Part shown: positions 7,866-15,425 of the stretch, piece by piece
Numbering within the stretch: the stretch's first letter is position 1
How the letters are laid out: every line of letters starts with the position of its first letter
Assembly (NCBI RefSeq): GCF_000948975.2
Contig: NZ_CP059735.1
Location: 4,958,603 to 5,022,602, forward strand
From: Thalassomonas actiniarum
GTDB lineage: Bacteria > Pseudomonadota > Gammaproteobacteria > Enterobacterales > Alteromonadaceae
Direction: 5' to 3'
DNA length: 64,000 nucleotides
Translations under genes and position numbers: made by a program
Notes under the pieces: generated by a model
What the model was told of the DNA's origin: nothing
What the model saw: the letters and a program-made list of their open reading frames with translations, nothing else
Databases searched by the model: none

Positions 7866-8069
7866 CTACGCCGCCCCTATCGCCGACAAAAACTTTTCAA
7901 GAATTGTAGGTTCATCACTCGGTCTGACGGGGGTCCATCCAGCACCACCATTACCTACAATTACTTGCCCTTCCACAGATTGTTCATCACTAAAATCAAT
8001 TGCAGTCGCCACGCCAGTAAAGGCTAGAGCACAGAACAGTGCTTTTATCGGGGTTTGAATTCTCTTCAT
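7866..8069 (-). CDS. small secreted peptide
   Basis: A 67-residue protein. Residues 1-23 are a textbook Sec signal peptide (KR near the start, hydrophobic core, A-T-A before the cut). The mature 44 residues are acidic, contain GNGGAGWTPVRPS, and end in a short hydrophobic helix (FLSAIGAA). The start ATG has AAGGA 9 bases upstream. It lies convergent to the 7085 gene and about 820 bp from the RiPP-like peptide pair. Whether it is functionally linked to them is unknown. Confidence 0.5.
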   Translation of the reverse strand: MKRIQTPIKALFCALAFTGVATAIDFSDEQSVEGQVIVGNGGAGWTPVRPSDEPTILEKFLSAIGAA

Positions 8070-8598
8070 GAGATAGTGTCCTTCCTTTTTTGTAGTTTTA
8101 GCTGTCGTTAACCTTTAATTGCCATTTGTTAAGACGATGTAATTATAACTATTTAATATACATTAGCAAGAACAAGAGCTCTTCTACAAGTCAATATCAC
8201 CAAGTCCACAAATAATGGCGAAAATTTAATGTTATTAACCGCATACCAAATAGTAATACTAACTTTGAAGCAACTACTACTGGCTCAAAGTAAAGCATAC
8301 TCAGCTTTGTTTATCCAATATTCAAATTGACGAATTTACTCCCTATTTGTGATATTTATTTTAATTACACTACTCTTGCTTTATTGTCTGGCAACATTCA
8401 ATAAATAACATCGAAAAAGATTCTGCAAATAACTTTAATTAAATACCACTTTCTTAATAAGTAACATACCATAATAAACTGTTTCAAAGCGGTCAGCTTT
8501 GCCCTGACAAGATTAGTTAACCAGCCTAATCTTCTTCAACAGAACAGCACTTCTTACAGCGCAATCAAAACTTGGTACCTGCATAGCAAAGAAGATAA
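8070..8598. other. AT-rich intergenic region
   Basis: A 529-bp AT-rich region with no coding frame I can support. The right end runs into the decayed antitoxin-like sequence that begins about 8599. Part of the lost N-terminal half of that gene may lie at about 8545-8598 in another frame. Confidence 0.4.
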
Positions 8599-8718
8599 GC
8601 TTCACGCACGTTGGAAAACTGGGAGCAAGGGCCTAGCGTTCCAAATAGGCTAGCCGTTACTCTGCTAAAGCGAGTACAGCGAAATCCTGAAACTATTGTG
8701 CGCATTGCTGAGCTATAA
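8599..8718 (+). pseudogene. remnant of an XRE antitoxin-like regulator (HigA/NadS type)
   Basis: A 39-codon frame, closed upstream by TAA, encodes a fragment beginning SRTLENWEQG. It continues with VPNRLAVTLLKRVQRNPET and ends in RIAEL before TAA. SRTLENWEQG followed by a Pro-containing turn and a leucine-rich helix is the typical C-terminal half of HigA/NadS-like regulators. The N-terminal half appears in a different frame just upstream (AQSKLGT...), so the gene is frameshifted. No intact toxin partner is nearby. Confidence 0.55.
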
Positions 8719-8891
8719 CAAGCAGCCTAAGAACAATTTATCCCGCCTGGTATTTTTAGTTTGCTCAACACTCATGAAGTACTGTTATGTGCCCAACTAA
8801 AGGAAGCCACTTTTCATTGATATTCTGTATTTTTTATGAAAGGATAAAACTCATTAAACTATGGATGGTATTGAAAAATAAGGATATAAAA

Positions 8892-9056
8892 ATGAAGCTT
8901 AAATTAAATAAACAGAAACTTAAAAACCTTTCTAAAGACCATAAAAATTTACCCAAAGAAGTAACGCTTTTAGTGGGTGGTGGAATTGAGCCCAGATCTG
9001 TTATTAATTACACCTGTTATGGTCTGAAAACTTATGATAGCAATTGTCTGGAATAA
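8892..9056 (+). CDS. double-glycine leader peptide, probable RiPP precursor A
   Basis: A 54-residue peptide. The ATG at 8892 is chosen over an upstream in-frame start because residue 1 onward matches its paralogue at 9171-9350, including 20 shared bases around the start (AATAAGGATATAAAAATGAA). The leader is residues 1-31 (MKLKLNKQKLKNLSKDHKNL... ending VGGG). The core, residues 32-54, holds T-C-Y-x8-C (Cys42, Cys52) plus Ser and Thr. The leader type resembles lanthipeptide-like precursors with a GG cleavage site. No modification enzyme or transporter is found in the window, so it would be modified by products encoded elsewhere. Confidence 0.65.
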   Translation: MKLKLNKQKLKNLSKDHKNLPKEVTLLVGGGIEPRSVINYTCYGLKTYDSNCLE

Positions 9057-9074
9057 GGAAATAAATTAAGTTGT

Positions 9075-9143
9075 AGAAGTTCAAATTAGCCTAACAGCAT
9101 ACCCATCATAAACTGATAGCTGTTAGATCTGGTCTGAACTTCT
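9075..9143. terminator. nested inverted repeats between the convergent peptide genes, probable bidirectional terminator
   Basis: The outer arms are AGAAGTTCA (9075-9083) and TGAACTTCT (9135-9143). The inner arms are CTAACAGC (9091-9098) and GCTGTTAG (9119-9126). AT-rich flanks with AAATAAATT and AATTTATTT extend the symmetry. It sits exactly between the two stop codons, so it can end both transcripts. Confidence 0.6.
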
Positions 9144-9170
9144 GCCAAATAAATTTATTTTAATCAAAAG

Positions 9171-9350
9171 TTATTCACAGTCGCGCTCACTAGGTAACAC
9201 CACATAACACGTCGCCAGATCAGGGCCTTTACCACCAGAGAACCTAGTAACGCCACCCGCTCCCCCAACTTGTGGGGTCATTTCTACAGGCAGGGCACTA
9301 TTGTCTTTTGAAAGATTTTTAAGCTTATTCTTGTTCAGTGAAAGTTTCAT
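9171..9350 (-). CDS. double-glycine leader peptide, probable RiPP precursor B
   Basis: A 59-residue peptide, missed by length cut-offs. The leader MKLSLNKNKLKNLSKDNSAL...VGG is about 70 percent identical to precursor A over 30 residues. The core is different in its Gly-rich first part but ends with the same T-C-Y-x8-C pattern (Cys48, Cys58). The sequence upstream of the ATG is identical to that of precursor A. The genes are convergent, as expected from an inverted duplication. The leader ends PQVGG, a typical GG cleavage site. Confidence 0.65.
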   Translation of the reverse strand: MKLSLNKNKLKNLSKDNSALPVEMTPQVGGAGGVTRFSGGKGPDLATCYVVLPSERDCE

Positions 9351-9514
9351 TTTTATATCCTTATTATTTAATTTTCTTATTAGTAAAACATCGACTTAGC
9401 GAATGCCTGAATAAATTATGAAACAAAATGTAACAGTTAAGTTATTTTTAGGTTACAGCATTCAAAGTTTGATCGTGATCAGTATTAGACTGCCCATGCT
9501 CTTCTGACAAAAGT

Positions 9515-10879
9515 TCAAGATTCGGACTCCTTAATTTCTTTCGCAAACTTTCCCGGCCAGGGAACCGTGAAGGAATCCCAAATATCCGCCTTGTTTTTGT
9601 GCTGCTCTTTCATCTGTGCCATTACCAGAACGTCTCCGTTGCTACGCAGGTTGATCAAACCGTAGTGGGTTTTGCTCCCTGAAGTGGCTCGCGCGAGTTC
9701 TGTTGAGAATAGAAGTGGATGAGAGCCTCTGGTGTGACGAGCGACAGCTCCGACGGCATCGGCCATGGGATGATCGAAAGACTTGTTATCTCCTGATGAG
9801 AAGATGTTTACTTGAGGCAATATCTTTTTCAGGAATTCAACGTGAAAATCTGACGAACCGTGATGACAGGCCTTGGCAACGTCCACTCGAAAAGGGTTGT
9901 CGCTGCCATAATGCTCCATCAGATGCTGTTGAGCAGGAATATTCAAATCGCCGCCAAGGAGAATAGTGTGTTGGCCGAATTTAAGCTTCAGGACGATCGA
10001 GTGACCGTTTCGAGTGTGTGAAGAGCTCGGCCTCGGATCAGCATCGGCGATATCATGGGCATCGGGAAACGCAACATACTCCACACTCCCTGACATCTTG
10101 GTAGGTAACGGCCCCAGCACCGAGACAAAGAGCTTGTCATCGTCATCTTGTGCATATCCAGGAAGATTCTCGTCCCTGATAGTTATCCTTTTCGCCTTAC
10201 CAAGGTGCCCATCTTGCTTTGCGTCGAGGGCAGCTTGCCAGAATCTTCGAAAGGCTGGCGCCAAGTGACCGCCATCTACGAGTGTTTTTGCCTGGCTCAA
10301 AGTGTCGAACGTTTCCGTAAGAACGGGCCTGCTTATGCCATTGACATTCTTACGCCGTAGTTTACCAAGGTCGAATTCCGTACCCGATGGCAAATTGTCG
10401 TCATCATAACGAATGATGCCGTTATGGTAGATCGTGCCGACTTTAAACCGGGAATCTTTCAATATAGCGGTCAGGCCGTTGTAGTGATCATAGTCAGGGT
10501 GGCTGACCACCATGGCCTTAATTTCGAGTTGCTGGCCCGATCTTAGAATGCGGCGGTAACGGCGCTTCATGAATTTAAATAAGTTGGAATTCGGACCACC
10601 ATCAACCAACATGATACCTTCCGGCGACTCGACGATGGCACCATCTCCCTGTCCCACATCAACAAAGAAGGTCTTGAGAATAGGAGTGCTTCTGACATCA
10701 TCTTTATGCACCCATCCAGAATCCCCTTTGCCCAGGGAGTCCACTTCCAGCCAATCGCCTTCAGTGCTAACAACCTTCAATATTGAACCGAGGAGGACAT
10801 GGTTTACTCGGCGGGCACGTGAACGTGCAGAAGCTCGAATAACGGTTTCAGGTTTATTCCCGTAAATAAATTGAGACAT
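9515..10879 (-). CDS. SH3-like plus metallo-beta-lactamase-fold hydrolase
   Basis: A 454-residue protein. Residues about 1-63 form a bacterial SH3-like domain (GDWLEVDSLGKGDSGWVHKDD). Residues about 68-400 form a metallo-beta-lactamase fold of the ComEC/Rec2 C-terminal type, with DVGQGDGAIVE, metal-site SHPDYDHYNG (His127, Asp129, Asp131, His132), GGDLN and CHHGSSD. There is no signal or membrane segment, so this is a soluble hydrolase and not a DNA-uptake channel. Nuclease or nucleotide hydrolase activity is plausible. The gene looks clearly more GC-rich than its flanks, suggesting recent transfer. Stand-alone proteins of this type often lie in defence islands, but that link is inferred. Confidence 0.75.
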   Translation of the reverse strand: MSQFIYGNKPETVIRASARSRARRVNHVLLGSILKVVSTEGDWLEVDSLGKGDSGWVHKDDVRSTPILKTFFVDVGQGDGAIVESPEGIMLVDGGPNSNLFKFMKRRYRRILRSGQQLEIKAMVVSHPDYDHYNGLTAILKDSRFKVGTIYHNGIIRYDDDNLPSGTEFDLGKLRRKNVNGISRPVLTETFDTLSQAKTLVDGGHLAPAFRRFWQAALDAKQDGHLGKAKRITIRDENLPGYAQDDDDKLFVSVLGPLPTKMSGSVEYVAFPDAHDIADADPRPSSSHTRNGHSIVLKLKFGQHTILLGGDLNIPAQQHLMEHYGSDNPFRVDVAKACHHGSSDFHVEFLKKILPQVNIFSSGDNKSFDHPMADAVGAVARHTRGSHPLLFSTELARATSGSKTHYGLINLRSNGDVLVMAQMKEQHKNKADIWDSFTVPWPGKFAKEIKESES

Positions 10880-11008
10880 AGATTTCTCCCTTCTTCTAAT
10901 TCATCGATTCAGGTAAGGGCAGCGGCAACTGAATATCTGAGCGAGTCAGCTATCCACCTGCGCTTAAAGCTGTGATGAGTTTACCTCCGGTGCCATCTTT
11001 TTTTAGAG

Positions 11009-11188
11009 CTAAACCTCTTCCCTGTCATTTATTTTTTCAATGATATTTTGATACATCATAAGATCATTAGTAATTTCAACAGCATCATCAGATTCAGGAT
11101 CTAAAATACCTTTACGTTTTATCAGCTCTTCCATTGTTTTTTTAACAGATGTTCTTATCACCCGAAGCTCCATTACACTAAACATCAT
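11009..11188 (-). CDS. small hypothetical protein
   Basis: A 59-residue frame with AAGGT upstream of the ATG. It is charged and helical (residues 10-28, VIRTSVKKTMEELIKRKGI; residues 45-57, MMYQNIIEKINDR) with an acidic middle. Its start overlaps the stop of the frame at 11178-11372 (ATGATGTTTAG), so the two look translationally coupled. No family recognised. Confidence 0.45.
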   Translation of the reverse strand: MMFSVMELRVIRTSVKKTMEELIKRKGILDPESDDAVEITNDLMMYQNIIEKINDREEV

Positions 11189-11372
11189 TTTTTACCTTGT
11201 TATATTGATTGATATGGATAACATGTACATCAGCCCATTCAACGAGCTTTTTCTTCCACATAATGACAGGCATGTCGACAAGCGATCTTATTGTGTAATG
11301 TCCTCTAAATTTACCATCAGTCAAATCTCTAGACAGCGTAAACTCTGGGGCAGAATAGGTCAGCTGGCAATT
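11178..11372 (-). pseudogene. decayed coding sequence, coupled to the 59-residue gene
   Basis: A 64-codon open frame lacks a good early start codon. Its translation is strongly protein-like: APEFTLSRDLTDGKFRGHY, then SLVDMPVIMWKKKLVEWADV, then HVIHINQYNKV. Neighbouring frames just upstream contain short, plausible pieces (beginning MRTPIKFYVKLPADLF), which points to a frameshift near 11350. An opposite-strand frame at 11205-11486 is only its shadow. Function unknown. Confidence 0.4.
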
Positions 11373-11635
11373 TTACATAAAACTTTATCGGCGTACGCAT
11401 ACTCAATGCCCTTATGTAAGCTTTGTTTCATACACCCCAAACTTCATAATAAGAAAATAATAGCTGCTCAAACACGCAGCAGCTAGCTATAATTACAGCC
11501 AACACCACTCGCGATAAACCTATAGCTTTATACTCCTAAACTTTGTAATTAGAGCTACAAGGCCAATGTCTCTACAAAATGAAACCACACCAGGAAAGTC
11601 AAAGAAAAATAGTTGATATTACCTGCCAGGCATAA
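11373..11635. other. intergenic region with decayed sequence
   Basis: AT-rich sequence between two gene remnants. It includes the possible upstream fragments of the 11178-11372 frame. The 6-bp inverted repeat GCTGCT..AGCAGC lies around 11463-11483. No intact gene seen. Confidence 0.35.
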
Positions 11636-11743
11636 CTACGGCGATGTAGTCGTTATCAACGCCTGAAACTAAAAGACAAACATCACAATGTGATCGTCAC
11701 TGCTATTGTCCGGGAAATACTCCTTGGCATTAGCACTTTCTGA
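11636..11743 (+). mobile_element. remnant of an IS110/IS1111-type transposase C-terminus
   Basis: A 35-codon frame encodes LRRCSRYQRLKLKDKHHN followed by VIVTAIVREILLGI. The pattern R-C-x-R-Y-x-R-L-x4-K-H-H-N-V-x-V-T-A-I-x-R-E is typical of the C-terminal end of IS110/IS1111 transposases. The rest of the transposase is missing, and a stop codon precedes the frame. This marks an old insertion. Confidence 0.5.
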
Positions 11744-11818
11744 TTAATGCCAAGATTAATTTAATTTGTATCAATACAATGCCGACATCTAATAACCAGA
11801 CATACCGGCAGGAAAGTA

Positions 11819-12316
11819 ATGCAAGGTGCAGCATTCAGGGAGAAGGACTTAACCAGTGCACTGGTAAGGGTCGTAAAAAGCAGTGTGAAGGATAATGGCG
11901 CTATATCGGTTCCTTGCATAGAGCAGATAATCAGCAAGGCGGGCATCACCCGATCATCCGGTATTAATGTATATCACCTGGTAGAGGCGCGTGCCCTTGT
12001 ACTCTATGAGTTTAAGTTAGACCGTTACGATGCCGAGCTAAAAACCGCATTACTATATTTTATTGCCGACTATCCTGTATTTCGCTGGTCAGAGCTGCGT
12101 TATTTTTTCAGTGATCCGGAGGTAGAAATAGAGAGCATACTACATGAACTCAAATACATCAGCCGGGAACTTGAAGTTGACGGGGAGCTGGAATATGTAT
12201 GGTCGCCCCGATGGTTATGGACAAAAACCGTCCTGAAGAGATTAGCTAATAGAAACAGAGCGGGTGATCCATCTTTCTTTGAATTTTTAAATGGCACATC
12301 AGAGGAAAGAACATGA
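11819..12316 (+). CDS. hypothetical protein
   Basis: A 165-residue protein starting with ATG after AGGA. It is predicted soluble with a helical N-terminus and a charged middle (EVEIESILHELKYISRELEVDGELEYVW). The C-terminus has WLWTKTVLKRLANRNRAG. The organisation suggests a winged-helix-like fold, but this is only an impression. It overlaps the next gene by 4 bp (ATGA), so the pair is translationally coupled. Small coupled pairs like this include toxin-antitoxin systems, but neither product matches a family that I know. Confidence 0.5.
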   Translation: MQGAAFREKDLTSALVRVVKSSVKDNGAISVPCIEQIISKAGITRSSGINVYHLVEARALVLYEFKLDRYDAELKTALLYFIADYPVFRWSELRYFFSDPEVEIESILHELKYISRELEVDGELEYVWSPRWLWTKTVLKRLANRNRAGDPSFFEFLNGTSEERT

Positions 12317-12519
12317 TATATGGCCCAACAATTACAGCTATTATGGGGTTAAATGGAGCACATGACAGTGTTGTTCTGAAACTGATAAAGGTGAAATGTC
12401 CCGCCCAAAAGGCTAATTTTGAAAGGCAAGAGTTAAGGATAATGTCATGCCTGCTTGAGTTGTTGGATACTCTACCGGATGAAGAAAAAAAGGACTTATT
12501 ACAGAAGATAAAAACTTAA
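12313..12519 (+). CDS. small hypothetical protein, coupled
   Basis: A 68-residue protein whose ATG overlaps the stop of the preceding gene. The C-terminal half is an amphipathic helix (RIMSCLLELLDTLPDEEKKDLLQKIKT). No family recognised. It probably acts with the 165-residue partner. Confidence 0.5.
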   Translation: MIYGPTITAIMGLNGAHDSVVLKLIKVKCPAQKANFERQELRIMSCLLELLDTLPDEEKKDLLQKIKT

Positions 12520-12670
12520 TGACTGCTGAACTTGCTAAATTCAGGAAAAGTAATAGTACTAACCGTGGGGCAAGACTCAGAAACTGGTGAAGCCATCGAT
12601 GCTTTAACTTAAGTTGGATTAGTTCAAACCAAACCTGACCACTTTCCTTGAAAAAAAGGCTTACCATGTG

Positions 12671-15094
12671 TCATGAATATAATTTACTCAAAAAGTTATA
12701 GTAACATAAATCACCATTTTTGAGTTGCCTTTCCAAGGCCAAATTTTTTACTTTCATCATGCTTTCGTATTCAGTATTTTGTAAGAAACTCAAAGCTTTA
12801 AAATATTCGTATAATGATTCGAACACCCGGCACAAGGTTTTCTTTACCTGAATTTCATACCCCTTTTCCAGTTTTTCCCGGCCTGCCTCATTATTTTGTT
12901 CGAGTATCAGTGCGGCACCTTCGAACATCAGTCCAACACCTTCATAAAATATAAATCGTTTTTTTCTGGATAAATCAACCAAGGCTTGAGCATACTTTAA
13001 TGCACTTTTCGCATCTTTAATATGTAAGCTTGACCAGGCAGCCCCCTGTAATGCGATAGCCAGGCTAAAGTCATGTTCGAAGCGTTGACAATTGTCTAAG
13101 GTTGCTGCAATTAATGCTTTTGTTTCATCGACTCTTCCCGATTTTGAGGTGATGAGCACTTGAAACATGTCGATCATGCTTCTTGGATCCTGGCCATAAC
13201 GCAGTACCTGCTCGGAGATAAGGGAATTACCAATAAGGGCATTAGCAGCGCTGATATGGGCCTGTGCCACCGCCATATTCCCTTTCCAGTAATATGAATT
13301 CCCCATTGCGATATTTGCCTGGATCAGCACATTATTATCTTTTAAGCGTTCACCAAGGGAGAGGCATTCCTGGGCAATGTTCAATGACTCTTTAATTTCC
13401 AGCGTCCCTAAATGGCAGGCCCACAGGCCAAAAAGTGCAGCCGACAGTTCTTCCACTTCTCCCAAGCCCTTGCATAATTCCCGGATCCTGAGATAAATTG
13501 ATTTTACTTCATTCGAGGTCCAGCCGGTTATCGCTTTAACAGCATTACTCTGCAAAACAAGTACCTTAAGCTCATTTTCCTTAGCCCGGTTATCCGGTAG
13601 TTGTCGGGTAACCGCCAAAGTATTTTCACATATAACATTGGCCTCTTCATAAGCGCCTAAGTTAAGTGCGTTTTTGATTGCCTCAAAGCTGTAGGTCAGG
13701 CTTTTATTGAGATCGCCGGCTTGCAAAAAATGATGGGATAGCTCAGCGGCAACTTCACGGGTGTGATTTTTGTACAGGTTTTCAATCGCAAGACCGACAT
13801 CTTCGTGCAGCAGCATTCTTTCCCTGCGGCCCAAGTCCTCATAAATAAACTTCTGTGTTAAGGCATTGTTGAAATGGAAAAGTGAAAACCATTGCTCTTG
13901 TGAACGGTTCAAATTTCCTTCGAACATAATCTGTAATGACCTTTCCAATTCTTTGGATAGGATACGGACGATTTTACGTTCAGGCACTTCAAGTACTTTG
14001 CTTAATACATATGACCGTGAAGCTATCCCTTCGATGCTTGCCACGGCAAGTACTTCCTTGGTGAAATCGTTTAAACTGTCCAGCCGGTTTCGGAGCAAGT
14101 CCTGAATTCTGTTTGGCAGGTGGCTCCAGTTTAAATCCGGCGTAGAACACCAGTAACCATGCTTGTTTTTTACCAGGTAGGATTTCTCTTGCAATGACTT
14201 TAAAACTTCCATAGCGAACAGTGGATTAGCGTTGGTGTGTTGCAACATGTTCTTTCGAAAATCTTGATCGAAAGTATTATCTTCACGATCCAACAATAAT
14301 GTTAAAAACTGCATTTTTTGTTCATCGGGATCATTGCCTAAAGGCAGGTAGAGGTTCTCGTTGGTTTCGAGTAACTTTTTGGCAACACCCAGCATAGGGG
14401 CTACCCGTCCTTCACGAAGCGCACTTTCTTCCTCCCGGTAACAGCCGAGAATAAAAACCGGAGCTTGACCCAAGTGGTTCATCAGATAAATCAACATGCT
14501 GGCTGATGCGGCGTCTAACCACTGCATGTTATCAATAAACATGACGACAGGTTTTTGTGAGGCAAAAGACTGTAAGAGGCGGGTAAATTGAGGGGCAATT
14601 TTTTCATGCTGCAGCGCCTGGCTGCTGTTTTCGGTATCAAATTTATCTTTTAATTTCTTAAACCAGTCTTCTTTTTCTAATAGCCGGGCACCTAGTTTTA
14701 CCAACATATTGGATCCAGGGATCAGCGAACCAATTAAGTCGGGCGCGTTATCCATTAACAGCTTGCCCGTTTCAGAAACCAGGTTTTTGACCCTGTTTAC
14801 ATTGGCTTGATGGCCACCATCTTGCTCTATGGATTGTGTAATCAACTGCTCGGCAATTTGCCTGAAAGGAAGGTAAGGATCACATAGCCCTACCTGAGCA
14901 TTACAGATTGATTGCGCAACTTGTATGTTTGTCTGATTGCTTAAGTTTTTTAGAAACGCCTGTACTAAACTGGTTTTACCTACGCCAGCTTCACCCGTTA
15001 TCAACCTTATCCCGGCCTGGCCTGCGCAAACCTGCTCAAGGTTTTTTTGCAATTGCTGTAATTCTTGATCACGTCCAACAAAATGACTGGTCAT
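12671..15094 (-). CDS. AAA/STAND-type ATPase with TPR-like C-terminus
   Basis: 807 residues from the ATG at 15094. The frame opens 40 codons further upstream, with an alternative ATG at 15169. The chosen start begins MTSHFVGRDQEL, a typical STAND/AAA_16 opening. The Walker A motif is GEAGVGKT (residues 34-41); Walker B is VVMFIDNMQWLDA. Residues about 450-800 are TPR-like helical repeats (for example HLGTLEIKESLNIAQECLSLGERL). These proteins resemble the ATPase core of MalT- and cyclase-linked regulators, but no output domain (LuxR helix-turn-helix or cyclase) is present. It is likely a signal-responsive scaffold. It is a lone gene. Confidence 0.7.
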   Translation of the reverse strand: MTSHFVGRDQELQQLQKNLEQVCAGQAGIRLITGEAGVGKTSLVQAFLKNLSNQTNIQVAQSICNAQVGLCDPYLPFRQIAEQLITQSIEQDGGHQANVNRVKNLVSETGKLLMDNAPDLIGSLIPGSNMLVKLGARLLEKEDWFKKLKDKFDTENSSQALQHEKIAPQFTRLLQSFASQKPVVMFIDNMQWLDAASASMLIYLMNHLGQAPVFILGCYREEESALREGRVAPMLGVAKKLLETNENLYLPLGNDPDEQKMQFLTLLLDREDNTFDQDFRKNMLQHTNANPLFAMEVLKSLQEKSYLVKNKHGYWCSTPDLNWSHLPNRIQDLLRNRLDSLNDFTKEVLAVASIEGIASRSYVLSKVLEVPERKIVRILSKELERSLQIMFEGNLNRSQEQWFSLFHFNNALTQKFIYEDLGRRERMLLHEDVGLAIENLYKNHTREVAAELSHHFLQAGDLNKSLTYSFEAIKNALNLGAYEEANVICENTLAVTRQLPDNRAKENELKVLVLQSNAVKAITGWTSNEVKSIYLRIRELCKGLGEVEELSAALFGLWACHLGTLEIKESLNIAQECLSLGERLKDNNVLIQANIAMGNSYYWKGNMAVAQAHISAANALIGNSLISEQVLRYGQDPRSMIDMFQVLITSKSGRVDETKALIAATLDNCQRFEHDFSLAIALQGAAWSSLHIKDAKSALKYAQALVDLSRKKRFIFYEGVGLMFEGAALILEQNNEAGREKLEKGYEIQVKKTLCRVFESLYEYFKALSFLQNTEYESMMKVKNLALERQLKNGDLCYYNFLSKLYS

Positions 15095-15222
15095 CCAAGC
15101 TTCCCTGCAGATAGAAAAGTGATTACGGCCGTTTAGGCACTTATCTGCAAGTATAAGTCTGTAGTTCATATGCTTACAAACTGATCGGCTATTCTTGTAA
15201 TGAAAAGAAACCAATATTTATT

Positions 15223-15386
15223 TAGGGCCTGTTTATCTTTGGAGGGGATTAAGATTTTTGAGCGGTTTTTGCACATATCAAGGCAGAAAAATGGACGTGT
15301 AGTTATTCTACATGACATTTTTCTAACGCGGATAGGTGTAAAAACAGCCAAAAAGATAATTCACAGCCAAAGATAAACAGGCCCTA
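15223..15386. mobile_element. 164-bp MITE-like element with perfect 20-bp terminal inverted repeats
   Basis: TAGGGCCTGTTTATCTTTGG at 15223-15242 is matched by its exact reverse complement at 15367-15386. The interior is non-coding and can itself fold (GTAGTTATTCTAC around 15299-15311). The element lies between the ATPase start and the DUF917 gene, so both may take promoter or terminator signals from it. Small elements of this kind are known as MITEs mobilised by transposases in trans. No obvious target-site duplication was found. Confidence 0.65.
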
Positions 15387-15425
15387 GGAACCTCTTCAAG
15401 AAGTTATTTTAAAAAGGAAAGGAAA

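Noticed and set aside
11205-11486. 93-residue plus-strand frame
   Set aside because: No ribosome binding site and unnatural composition; it is the antisense shadow of the protein-like minus-strand frame at 11178-11372.
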